In this document: piece after piece, positions 16,277 to 24,860 of the stretch
Position numbering within the stretch: position 1 is the stretch's first letter
Layout of the letters: each line of letters starts with the position of its first letter
Source of the DNA: an uncultured Acidobacteriota bacterium
Lineage (GTDB): Bacteria > Acidobacteriota > Vicinamibacteria > Fen-336
Reading direction: 5' to 3'
Length of the DNA stretch: 64,000 nucleotides
NCBI GenBank assembly: GCA_902826455.1
Contig: CADEEV010000011.1
Span: 1 to 64,000 of the forward strand
The notes under the pieces: model-generated
Database searches by the model: none
What the model was told of the DNA's origin: nothing
Seen by the model: only the letters and a program-made list of their open reading frames with translations
Translations under genes and position numbers: made by a program

Positions 16277-19273
16277 ATGCGCAAGATGTGGTGGGTGTCG
16301 TGCGCCGTCGTCGCGTTCGCAGCCACCGGCTTGGCCGAGCCCGCACCGCCGGTTCAAGAGGACGAAAGCGAAGAGGCGTTTCCCTCGGGCGACGAGCTCG
16401 ACGTCGGACCGAGCCTCGCGGGCCACGACCCCGCCGCGTTCGCGAACGCCGAGCGGCTGATGGCCAAGGGCTTCGCGCGCTGGGAAGTGCGCTGGGACGA
16501 ACGCAGCAACCGCCCGCACCTGATCCAGGGCGGCGGCTTCCCGCTGCTGCCGGGCAAGGGCAACCGGATCGCGGCCGCCGACCTCGGATTTGCCAGCGCT
16601 AACGCTCTCGAGCTCAAGGACGTCGAGCCGCTGCTGCGCCAGTTCATCGCGGACTATCCCGACATCTTCCGGCTCCCGAAGGGCACGCTGAAGCTCGACA
16701 CGGAGCGGAGCGTCAAGCTACGGAAGGGCCGCGTGTGGTTCGTGGAGTTCAAGCAGTACCGGGGCGGCGTCCCGGTGGAAGGCGCCAACGTCTTCTTCCG
16801 GATCAACAACGGCAACATCATCCAGTTCGGTACCGACAGGCTGGCGGACGTGACGGTCTCGACGAAGCCGACCGTGACTTCGGCGGAGGCGCTCGACCAC
16901 CTCGCCGAATCCCTGAAGTGGGACCGCGCCGGCTTGCGGCAGAAGCAGGCGGCGGTGCTGAAGCTGTTCCCGGCGCTTCCCGAAGGCGCCCCGCGTGCCG
17001 AGCGATTTGCCGGCAAGGCGGGCGAGGGCTATCGGCACGTCCTGGCGTGGGAGTTCACGCTGCAGCGCAAGGGCATCGACACGACGTACACGGCTGTGGT
17101 CGACGCCGGCGACGGCCACGTCATCCGCGTCGAGGACCAGACGCGCACGGCGACCGTCAAGGGCGGCATCTATCCGACCACCAACAGCGATGCGGAGGTG
17201 ATCCAGAACTTCCCCTTCACCGCGGTGTCGCCCGGCGCCATCACGGACGGCGCGGGGGTCTACAACTACCCCGGCGGCACCGTCACGTCGACCCTCAACG
17301 GCCAGTACGTCCAGATCCAGGACGGCTGCGGGGCCATCTCGTTGAGCAACAGCACCAACGGCGAGCTCAACTTCGGAAGCAGCGGGGGCACCGACTGCAC
17401 GACGCCGGGAGTCGGTGGCGCCGGCAACACCCACGCTGCACGGAACGCCTTCTTCCACCTGACGAACGCCAACCGCAAGGCCGCCAGCTTCCTGCCCTCG
17501 AACGCCTGGCTCGGCACGAAGGTGCTCGTCAACACCAACGTCAATCAGACCTGCAACGCGATCTGGAACGGGACCAGCATCAACATGTTCCGGTCCGGCG
17601 GAGGGTGCAGCAACACCGGCGAGATCGCCGCGGTGCTCCTGCACGAGTGGGCTCACGGGCTCGACACGAACACCGGCGGCGCCGCCCCAGGGGAGCAGGC
17701 GAGTGGCGAAGCCGTCGGCGACACCTTCGCCTTCCTCCACACCCGGGACGCGTGCATCGGGCAGAATTTCGTCCCGGGGCAGAACTGCGACAACTGCACG
17801 AGCTGTACGGGCGTCCGGGACGTCGGCGACTTCTCCGTGTCGGGCGGAGCGACGGGCACGAAGATCGCGAAGCCCTCCAACATCACCGCGAACAACGGCA
17901 TCGACTGCGACCGGTTCAGCTGCCCGGCCACCGGATTCAGGGGCCCGATGGGCTACGAAGGCCACTGCGAGAGCCTGATCGCGAGCTCCGCGAACTGGGA
18001 CCTGACGCAGAAATTCATCGCACAGTACGGCACCACCGCGGGCTGGTCGGCGATGGAGTCCCTCTGGTACGAGAGCCTCACGCCCAGCAAGAGCGCCTAT
18101 CGGGTGACGTCCGGCGGCACGTGCAACGCCGCGGCCTCGGTGGACGGGTGCGCGGCCACGAACTGGTACACCGTCTACCTGGCCGCCGACGACGACAACG
18201 GCAACCTCTCCGATGGCACGCCCAACGGCTGCCGGATCTGGGACGCGTTCAACGACCACGGCATCGCCTGCGGGGCCAAGCCCGTCTGCTCGGTCAATGC
18301 GCCGACGGCGACCCCCACGGCGACACACACGCCGACTCCGACGCCGCCGGGACCGACGGCAACCTGGACGCCGACTCCGACGCCGGCGCCGGGTGGGACA
18401 ACGCTCTGTCGCAAGCCGGGCGTCAACATTCCGGACGCCAATGCGACCGGCGTCACGGACGTGATGAGCGTAGGGACGACAGGGACGCTCACGGACCTCG
18501 ACCTCCGGCTCGACATCCACCACACCTGGGTCGGAGACGTGACGGCCACTCTCAGCCACGCGGGCGTCACGATCAGCGTGCTCGATCGTCCGGGAGTTCC
18601 CGGAAGTACCTACGGCTGCTCGGGGAACGACATCGACGTCACCCTGAACGACGAGGCCGCGATACCCGTCGAGGGCATCTGCGCCGGCACCAGCCCGACC
18701 ATCGACGGCACCTTCCGCCCCAACAACCTGCTCTCCGCCTTCGACGGCAAGGCCCTGAACGGGAGCTGGTCGTTGAACGTCAAGGACAGCGTCGGCAGCG
18801 ATACGGGGCAGCTCTGGTCCTGGTGCCTGGTGCCGACCACCGGCGCGCCCGTGGCGACGGCCACGCCCACGGCCATCCCTCGGATCACGTCCACACCGAC
18901 GCCGACCGTTCCTCCCCGCGTCACGGCGACGCCCACGCTCACGCCCACGGCCACGCCCACGCCGACGTCCTGTGGGGGGACCTCCGTGACGGGTAGCCTG
19001 TCGTTCGGGGGCGACACGGACTACTGGCCGGGGAGCGCCGGGGCTGCACGCGGCGCGGGCCTCCACATCGGTGTCCTCGACGGACCGGCGGGCCCCGATT
19101 TCGACCTCTACCTCCAGAAGCTCAACGGAGCCAGCTGGCAGAACGCGGCACAGTCGATCGGCTCGACGTCGGACGAGACGATCTCCCACACCAACACGGC
19201 CGGCACGTTCCGCTGGAAGATCACGTCCTGGTCCGGCTCGGGCAACTACCAGTTCTGCTCCTCGGAGCCGTGA
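16277..19273 (+). CDS. Secreted gluzincin metalloprotease with P-domain and extra C-terminal domain, copy B
   Basis: A 998-residue paralogue of the preceding protease. The signal peptide, propeptide and catalytic domain are colinear with copy A, and HEWAHGLD falls at the same residue number (about 456), followed by ASGEAVGD. A Thr/Pro linker (about 675-710) precedes a P-domain (about 711-855). A second Thr/Pro linker then leads to a PPC-like beta domain (about 900-998) absent from copy A, with GDTDYWPG and PDFDLYL segments. I chose the ATG at 16277 because it matches copy A; an upstream in-frame ATG at 16253 would overlap the -10. The stop overlaps the GTG of the next gene. The extra domain suggests a different substrate or anchoring. 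Confidence 0.83.
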   Translation: MRKMWWVSCAVVAFAATGLAEPAPPVQEDESEEAFPSGDELDVGPSLAGHDPAAFANAERLMAKGFARWEVRWDERSNRPHLIQGGGFPLLPGKGNRIAAADLGFASANALELKDVEPLLRQFIADYPDIFRLPKGTLKLDTERSVKLRKGRVWFVEFKQYRGGVPVEGANVFFRINNGNIIQFGTDRLADVTVSTKPTVTSAEALDHLAESLKWDRAGLRQKQAAVLKLFPALPEGAPRAERFAGKAGEGYRHVLAWEFTLQRKGIDTTYTAVVDAGDGHVIRVEDQTRTATVKGGIYPTTNSDAEVIQNFPFTAVSPGAITDGAGVYNYPGGTVTSTLNGQYVQIQDGCGAISLSNSTNGELNFGSSGGTDCTTPGVGGAGNTHAARNAFFHLTNANRKAASFLPSNAWLGTKVLVNTNVNQTCNAIWNGTSINMFRSGGGCSNTGEIAAVLLHEWAHGLDTNTGGAAPGEQASGEAVGDTFAFLHTRDACIGQNFVPGQNCDNCTSCTGVRDVGDFSVSGGATGTKIAKPSNITANNGIDCDRFSCPATGFRGPMGYEGHCESLIASSANWDLTQKFIAQYGTTAGWSAMESLWYESLTPSKSAYRVTSGGTCNAAASVDGCAATNWYTVYLAADDDNGNLSDGTPNGCRIWDAFNDHGIACGAKPVCSVNAPTATPTATHTPTPTPPGPTATWTPTPTPAPGGTTLCRKPGVNIPDANATGVTDVMSVGTTGTLTDLDLRLDIHHTWVGDVTATLSHAGVTISVLDRPGVPGSTYGCSGNDIDVTLNDEAAIPVEGICAGTSPTIDGTFRPNNLLSAFDGKALNGSWSLNVKDSVGSDTGQLWSWCLVPTTGAPVATATPTAIPRITSTPTPTVPPRVTATPTLTPTATPTPTSCGGTSVTGSLSFGGDTDYWPGSAGAARGAGLHIGVLDGPAGPDFDLYLQKLNGASWQNAAQSIGSTSDETISHTNTAGTFRWKITSWSGSGNYQFCSSEP
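18300..18403 (+). repeat. Thr/Pro-rich linker coding repeat 1, protease B
   Basis: Codes for TATPTATHTPTPTPPGPTA and WTPTPTPAP between the catalytic domain and the P-domain. It is the counterpart of the linker in copy A. Confidence 0.8.
18848..18972 (+). repeat. Thr/Pro-rich linker coding repeat 2, protease B
   Basis: Codes for ATATPTAIPRITSTPTPTVP and TATPTLTPTATPTPT between the P-domain and the added PPC-like domain. It has no equivalent in copy A. Confidence 0.8.
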
Positions 19274-21231
19274 TCACCTCGAACCTGCGTCGTGCCCTGA
19301 TCGCGGTCGCCGTCGCTCTCAGCCTCTCGTGCGGAGGCTCGAGGCCGGGCCGCGTGCTCGTCCTCGGCCTCGACGGCATGGACCCGCGCGCGATCGACCT
19401 CTTGATGTCGGAGGGCAAGCTCCCGAACTTCGCGAAGCTCCGCAAGGACGGGGCGTACGGGCGGCTGATCAGCAGCAAGCCGCTCCTGAGCCCGGTGGTG
19501 TGGAACACCATCGCGACGGGCAAGACGCCGGACCAGCACGGCATCGCGCACTTCGTGGCGATCGACCCGAAGACCGGCGAGTCGCAGCCCGTCACGAGCC
19601 AGATGCGCCGGGTGAAGGCCGTCTGGGACATCGCCTCGGACAAGGCGAAGAAGGTGGCGGTCGTCGGCTGGTGGGCGACGTGGCCTGCGCCGAAGGTGCA
19701 CGGCGCGATCGTCAGCGACCACACCTGTTACCACTTCCTCTTCCCGCAGGCGGTCGCGGGTCCGACCGACGGCGGCGGCCTCACGTATCCGCCCGAACTC
19801 CTCGCGCGCATCACGCCGCTGATCCGCCGTCCCGCCGACGTCACCGCGGCCGAGGCCGCGCCCTTCGTCACGGTGACGCCCGAGGAGCTGGCGCGGCCCT
19901 TCGCCTTCGAGGACGACCTCAGCCACTTCAAGTGGGCCCTCGCCACGGCGGACAGCTATCGCCGCGTCGGGCTCGAGCTGTGGTCGAAGGACAAGCCCGA
20001 TCTGCTGATGGCCTACACGGAGGGCACGGACTCGGTGTCGCACCTGTTCGGCCACCTGTTCCGGGCCCCGGCGCTCTCCGGGGAGCTCGCGGCGCAGCAG
20101 GCGAAGTACGGCCAGGCCGTGGAGCAGATGTACCTCTACGCCGATCGGCTGCTGGGCGAGTACATGGCCGCCATGGACAGCCGCACGACGCTCGTCGTGC
20201 TGTCGGACCACGGCTTCGAGCTCGGCGCCGTCCAGGACGACCCGAGCAAGACCCGCGACATGCGCCGGGTCAGCGAGCAATTCCACCGCACCGAGGGCAT
20301 CGCGTACCTGTACGGGTACCGGGTGAAGCGGGCGCGCCTCGAGGAGCCGAAGATCCTCGACGTGACGCCGACGCTGCTGGCGCTGCTCGGCATCCCGCCC
20401 GCGCGCGACATGCCGGGCCGCGTGCTGTCGGAGGCCCTCGACTTCGACGCCCCCGCCGCGATCCAGGCGAGCTACGAGACCGGAGGCGCGTCCGGTCCCG
20501 CCGCGGCGGCCGACAGCCGGGTCAACCCGGAGATCGTGGAGCACCTGAAGAGCCTCGGCTACACGGGCGTGATGAGCTCGCCGCAGGGCGACCGCAACAT
20601 CGCGGCCATGCATTTCGAAGCGGGTCGCTTCCAGAAGGCGGCGGAGGCCTACCAGGCGCTGCTCGCGGCCGACCCCGACGACGCGACGCTGCACACGAGC
20701 CTCGCGGGCTGCCTCGGCGCCATGGGCCGCTATGCCGAGGCCGGCAAGCATCTCGACATCGCGATCAAGCTGCAGCCGCTCAACGTCGAGGCGTACCACA
20801 ACCGCGCGGTCATCTACGAGCGCGAGGGCAAGAAGGACGCGGCGATCGCGCAGTACCGGCTCGCGGTGAAGTACAACCCGCAGTACGCGCCGTCGCGGCA
20901 GTCCCTGGTGCGGCTGACGGGCTCCGACGACGTGCGCGTGCCGCGAGGCGACGCGGAGACCAAGGCCGGCGCCCTCGCCGAGCGCGCGGCCGAGGCAGCC
21001 CGGCGCGGCGACTACGCGACCGCCACGCAGCAGCTGGCGGAGGCCGAAAGGATCGCGCCGCGCTACGCGCTCGTCTACCAGTACCAGTCGAACGTGGCCT
21101 ACCTCCGCAAGGACGTTCCCGCGGCGATCCGCGCTCTCGAGAAGGCGCTCGCCCTGGAGCCCGACAACGCGCTGTTCAAGAACAACCTCCAGCGGCTGAA
21201 AGAGCAGCAGGGGAAGAGCTCCAGGAGATAG
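19270..21231 (+). CDS. Exported alkaline-phosphatase-superfamily (type I phosphodiesterase) protein with TPR domain
   Basis: A 653-residue protein. The N-terminus has a hydrophobic signal ending SLSCGG, lipobox-like but with a non-standard -3 residue. Residues 30-400 are an AP-superfamily catalytic domain: LGLDGMD (metal Asp), SPVVWNTIATG (nucleophile Thr near 80), TEGTDSVSHLFG (Asp and His) and VVLSDHGFE (Asp and His), with a further His in FHRTEGIA. All expected metal ligands are present, so it should be an active phosphodiesterase or phospho-group transferase. Residues 440-640 form TPR repeats (AAMHFEAGRFQKAAEAY, YHNRAVIYEREGKKDAAIAQ). The GTG start overlaps the stop of protease B. It is next to a DUF2723 gene, so a role in exported glycoprotein or glycan metabolism is inferred. 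Confidence 0.85.
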   Translation: MITSNLRRALIAVAVALSLSCGGSRPGRVLVLGLDGMDPRAIDLLMSEGKLPNFAKLRKDGAYGRLISSKPLLSPVVWNTIATGKTPDQHGIAHFVAIDPKTGESQPVTSQMRRVKAVWDIASDKAKKVAVVGWWATWPAPKVHGAIVSDHTCYHFLFPQAVAGPTDGGGLTYPPELLARITPLIRRPADVTAAEAAPFVTVTPEELARPFAFEDDLSHFKWALATADSYRRVGLELWSKDKPDLLMAYTEGTDSVSHLFGHLFRAPALSGELAAQQAKYGQAVEQMYLYADRLLGEYMAAMDSRTTLVVLSDHGFELGAVQDDPSKTRDMRRVSEQFHRTEGIAYLYGYRVKRARLEEPKILDVTPTLLALLGIPPARDMPGRVLSEALDFDAPAAIQASYETGGASGPAAAADSRVNPEIVEHLKSLGYTGVMSSPQGDRNIAAMHFEAGRFQKAAEAYQALLAADPDDATLHTSLAGCLGAMGRYAEAGKHLDIAIKLQPLNVEAYHNRAVIYEREGKKDAAIAQYRLAVKYNPQYAPSRQSLVRLTGSDDVRVPRGDAETKAGALAERAAEAARRGDYATATQQLAEAERIAPRYALVYQYQSNVAYLRKDVPAAIRALEKALALEPDNALFKNNLQRLKEQQGKSSRR

Positions 21232-21235
21232 GGGC

Positions 21236-23155
21236 CTGTCGATTCGGGACGCGCGGGTCTCGGTCGCGATCGCCGCCGTCGTCTTCGCGGTGTACGCCTG
21301 GGGCGCCTGCCGCACGATCTACGTCGGCGACAGCGGCGAGCTGGTGGCCGCCGTCCACATCCTCGGGATCCCGCATCCCTCGGGCTATCCGCTCTACGTG
21401 CTGCTCGGGAAGCTGTGGACGCTGCTCGTGCCGATCGGCTCGATCGCCTTCCGCATGAGCCTGTTCAGCGCGGCGTGCGGGGCCGTGACGGCCGGCCTGA
21501 TCCATCGGCTCTGCCGCCGCGCGTCGCTGCATCCCGTGGCGGCGGCCTGCGCGGCGCTCGCCTTCGCCTTCGCGCCGAGCGTCTGGGGCGAAGCCAACGT
21601 CCAGCGTGTCTACGCGCTCAACGCCTCGTTCGTGGCCGCCGCCACGGCAGCGGCTTTCGAGTGGCACCGCGAACGGCGCCCCGGAGCACTCACCGCGGCG
21701 TCCTTCCTGTGCGGGCTCGGTGCGAGCAACCACACGTTCATGGGCGTCTACGCGATCGCCCTGGCCGCCTTCGTGGTGGTCCACGAGCCGGCGCTGCTGC
21801 GGCGGCCACGCCAGGTCGCGGCTTGTGCCGCCGCCTGTCTCGCGGGCCTCGTGCCGTACGCCTACCTGCCCGTGCGCTCGCGCCTGAACCCGCCTCTCGA
21901 CTGGGGCAACCCCGAGACGTGGCCGGCCTTCGTCGCGGTGGTGACGCGCCGCGATTTCTGGAACCGCCGCTGGTACGAAGGCCCGGCGGATCTCGTCCCG
22001 ATCGCGGCCGACTACCTCCGCAGCCTCGGCACGGAGCTGTACTGGATCGGCGCCGTCGTCGGCTTCCTCGGGCTCGCCGTGGGCTGGCGCCGGCGGCAGC
22101 CGGTGCTGCTGCTCCTGCTGGTGATGGCCGGCAACCTCGCGGCCATGGCGAGCCACGGCTCGCGCTCCGACCTCTTCCTCTGGCATCGCTACTACATCCC
22201 GTCGTACCTGATGGCCGCGATCCTGCTGGCGATCGGCGTCGACGCCGTCCTCGCGCGGCTGCCACCGGCCGCGCGCTGGGCGCCGCTCCTGATCCCCGCC
22301 CTGGCCCTGGCCCTGGGCTTCCGCGCCTTCGACCGGAGCCGCTACCGCATCGCCGAGGACTACAGCCGCACGCTCCTCGCGACGCTCCCGCCGGGCGCGC
22401 CCCTGGCCGCGAGCGACGACAACATCCTGTTCGTGCTGATCTACCTGAGGATGGTCGAAGGCGTGCGGCCCGACGTGGACCTCATCCTGCAAGGCGTGGG
22501 CGAGAGCGACCTGCCGCCGCTCCGCTTCAACCCCGACACGGACCCGCTCTTCTTCACCCATCATCCCAACTGGAACATGGCCGGCCTCGACGTCGTGCCC
22601 GTGGGGCTCGTGTTCCAGACCGTCCGCGCCGGCCGGCCGGCGCCACCCGTCGCGAGCCTCGGGGACCGGCTCGAGGGCGAGGACGACCCCCGCGTTCCGA
22701 AGGACTACCTGACCCAGAACCTGGTGGGCGAGTTCCACTACATGAAGGGCGCCAGCTGGGAGCGTGGGGACTGGCCGCGAGCCTGGAAGGAGTTCCAGCG
22801 GGCCGTGGACGCGTCGCCGCAGAACGACGTGCTGTTCTACAACGTCGCCCTCATCTGCCGCCGCAACGGCCTGTTCGAGGAGGCCCTCGCGGCGTTCCGG
22901 CGCTCCGAGGCCATCAACCCGCGGCGCATCGCGAGCGCCAGCCGGGCGGTCGCGAGCGACAAGGTCCGCGAGGTGGCCGTCGATCTCGAGCGCGCCCAGG
23001 CGCTCGAGCGAGTCGCAGCGCCCGCGCTCGGCGGCGTGCCGCCTGGCTCGGCGGCCTACCACGAGGCTCTCGCACGGATCCTCGAGGAGCAGGGCCACGT
23101 TCTCGAGGCCCGCGGCCACGCGCTTCGGGCGGCCGTGCTGCGCGGCGGGTCCTAG
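21236..23155 (+). CDS. DUF2723-family polytopic membrane protein with C-terminal TPR, probable CTG start
   Basis: About 639 residues. The family landmark GDSGELVAAVHILGIPHPSG (about 32-51) and SRSDLFLWHRYYIP identify a DUF2723 protein, a GT-C-like family related to protein O-mannosyltransferases. About ten membrane segments are followed by a soluble part with TPR-like helices (GASWERGDWPRAWKEFQRAV). The frame contains no ATG, GTG or TTG between an in-frame TGA at 21197 and a GTG at 21290, and starting at 21290 would delete the first membrane helix. A CTG at 21236, 8 bases after AGGAG (21223-21227), restores it and lies 4 bases after the previous stop. I therefore propose CTG initiation. The gene meets a convergent gene with only 4 bases between stop codons. 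Confidence 0.82.
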   Translation: MSIRDARVSVAIAAVVFAVYAWGACRTIYVGDSGELVAAVHILGIPHPSGYPLYVLLGKLWTLLVPIGSIAFRMSLFSAACGAVTAGLIHRLCRRASLHPVAAACAALAFAFAPSVWGEANVQRVYALNASFVAAATAAAFEWHRERRPGALTAASFLCGLGASNHTFMGVYAIALAAFVVVHEPALLRRPRQVAACAAACLAGLVPYAYLPVRSRLNPPLDWGNPETWPAFVAVVTRRDFWNRRWYEGPADLVPIAADYLRSLGTELYWIGAVVGFLGLAVGWRRRQPVLLLLLVMAGNLAAMASHGSRSDLFLWHRYYIPSYLMAAILLAIGVDAVLARLPPAARWAPLLIPALALALGFRAFDRSRYRIAEDYSRTLLATLPPGAPLAASDDNILFVLIYLRMVEGVRPDVDLILQGVGESDLPPLRFNPDTDPLFFTHHPNWNMAGLDVVPVGLVFQTVRAGRPAPPVASLGDRLEGEDDPRVPKDYLTQNLVGEFHYMKGASWERGDWPRAWKEFQRAVDASPQNDVLFYNVALICRRNGLFEEALAAFRRSEAINPRRIASASRAVASDKVREVAVDLERAQALERVAAPALGGVPPGSAAYHEALARILEEQGHVLEARGHALRAAVLRGGS

Positions 23156-23159
23156 AGGC

Positions 23160-24860
23160 TCAGCGCGTCCAGAGCAGCAGCGTTCCGTCGGCGAAGCTCT
23201 CCCGCGAGACGATCGGCAGGACGGACTCGACGTAGCGCTGGCGCGGGCCGCCGGCTTCCTCCGGGTGCACGACGATCGCGCGGATCCCGTGCTCCGCGAA
23301 CCAGGCCGGCGCCTCGCGCCGATCCCTCTCGAGAGCCGCCCTCGTGACGCCGACGGGGTTCAGCAACGTGCCCACGAGCGGCGCGCTGGCGGCGGCCTGC
23401 CAGGTCTCGCGCGGCAGGCGCGACACCATGCCGCCCACGATCGGATGGCCGTGGACCGTCTGGCCGAGGGCCTGGTGGGGATTGAACCGGCCCAGCAGGT
23501 GTTGCCCGTCGCGGAGCTGCAGCGGAAGCTCGAGGACGGCGAACGTTCCCGGCCTCTCGGCCAGTCGCGAGTAGACGGGCGCGGCGCGGCCCGAGAGCAG
23601 CGGCAGGGGCAGCGCGGCGAACTCGAGGGCGAGGCCGGCCAGCGCAACCGCCCTCCATCGGGAGGAGCGCAGCGTGTCGAAGCCGGCGCCCGCCAGGGTT
23701 CCGGCGGCGAGCATGACGAGCCACGCGTGGCGGCCGGGAGCCCGCGCGAGTCGCAGGATCGGGACGGAATCGAGGAGCGCCGCCGGTAGCGGGATCCCGG
23801 TCGCGTGACCGAGAACCCGCAGCTCGGAGCCCAGGGCCAGCACGCCGAACACCACGGCGATGGCCACCAGGAGGCGCGTGGGCCGGGGGGCTGCGGGGCG
23901 CCTGAGAGCGAGCGCGGCGAGGACGAGCAGCGTGACGCCGAGGTACGCCGTGTGCTCCTGGGGGAGCGCGAGCGGGCCCGGCTGCAGGCGCGAGTAGACG
24001 GCCTGCAGCCGTGGACCGAACCACGGATGGACGAACGCCGGCACGACGAAGTGGGCCAGATCCACGGAGAGCCACACGAAGTCGCGATTGGCCGGGGCGG
24101 TCGCGGGCGCCTCGGCGAAGAAACGGATCGCCATGGGCGCGACGCACGCCGCCGCCACGATCGCCGCCAGCGTCAGCGTCGCGAGCACCCGTGGCTGACG
24201 CAAGGCGCGCCATTGGAAGGCCGCCGCCAGCAGCAGCAACTCGACGCCGTAGACGAAGGCGTACGGCGACGCCCACGGGCTCAGGCCGACCAGCAGGCCG
24301 AGAGCCAGCGCGGGCTTCCAGCGTGGCGCCTCGCACAGCCGCAGGAACAGCAGCAGCTCCAGGGGGAACCAGAACGTCGAGAGCAGCTCGAAGTGGCCCA
24401 CGGCCAGGTGGGCGAGCGCGACGGGCGCGAAGGCGAAGATCGCGCCGGCCACGCGCGCTCCACCGCTCGCGATTCCGAAGGCGCGCGCGAGAGCGGCGGC
24501 GCCGACCGCCGAGGCCACGAGGTTCAGGACGACCAGGGAGTTCTGCGCGGCCACCAGGCCGATCGCCGGCTGGAGCGGCAGAGCGACCAGGCCGTGGAGC
24601 GGAGCGAGCGTGTGGAACCAGAGGTTCGCGCCGTAAGGGTGGAAGAGCAGCGGGCAGTGGAACGGACCCTGGCCGAGCTCGACGAGCGCATGCCGGAGCC
24701 ACCAGAGGTTCCAGAGGTTGACCGTCGTCTCGGGGAACAACGGTTGGCCCGCGAAGCTCGCGAGCCCGGGAGCGTCGCTCCCGAAGTGGAGCGCGAGGGG
24801 CCAGGTGGCGACGACGCTGAGGGCCAGGAAGAGCAGGGCGTCGCGGCCGGCGGCCTTCAT
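23160..24860 (-). CDS. Multi-pass membrane protein, GT-C/PMT-like
   Basis: A 566-residue protein with about ten membrane segments. The N-terminus MKAAGRDALLFLALSVVATW leads to FPETTVNLWNLWWLRHAL and LFHPYGANLWFHTLAPLHGL, motifs common in uncharacterised bacterial GT-C-like proteins. The second half has HAWLVMLAAGT and a soluble tail with an alpha/beta flavour (FAEHGIRAIVVHPEEAGG). No defined family could be assigned by eye. Its ATG overlaps the stop of the upstream membrane gene (ATGA), so the two are coupled. Its stop is 4 bases from the stop of the convergent DUF2723 gene. A mannosyltransferase-like role is inferred only from fold and neighbours. Confidence 0.8.
   Translation of the reverse strand: MKAAGRDALLFLALSVVATWPLALHFGSDAPGLASFAGQPLFPETTVNLWNLWWLRHALVELGQGPFHCPLLFHPYGANLWFHTLAPLHGLVALPLQPAIGLVAAQNSLVVLNLVASAVGAAALARAFGIASGGARVAGAIFAFAPVALAHLAVGHFELLSTFWFPLELLLFLRLCEAPRWKPALALGLLVGLSPWASPYAFVYGVELLLLAAAFQWRALRQPRVLATLTLAAIVAAACVAPMAIRFFAEAPATAPANRDFVWLSVDLAHFVVPAFVHPWFGPRLQAVYSRLQPGPLALPQEHTAYLGVTLLVLAALALRRPAAPRPTRLLVAIAVVFGVLALGSELRVLGHATGIPLPAALLDSVPILRLARAPGRHAWLVMLAAGTLAGAGFDTLRSSRWRAVALAGLALEFAALPLPLLSGRAAPVYSRLAERPGTFAVLELPLQLRDGQHLLGRFNPHQALGQTVHGHPIVGGMVSRLPRETWQAAASAPLVGTLLNPVGVTRAALERDRREAPAWFAEHGIRAIVVHPEEAGGPRQRYVESVLPIVSRESFADGTLLLWTR

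Noticed and set aside
10511-16519. A 2,002-residue open frame on the minus strand, opposite the Agl23-like and protease genes
   Set aside because: It is an antisense shadow caused by high GC at third codon positions. Its translation is low-complexity Arg/Ala/Gly/Val with no domain, and it lies opposite clearly recognised proteins.
15661-18972. The repeated ACGCC/CCGAC runs considered as a CRISPR-like or satellite array
   Set aside because: The units are irregular codon-level Thr/Pro repeats within open protease genes, with no unique spacers.
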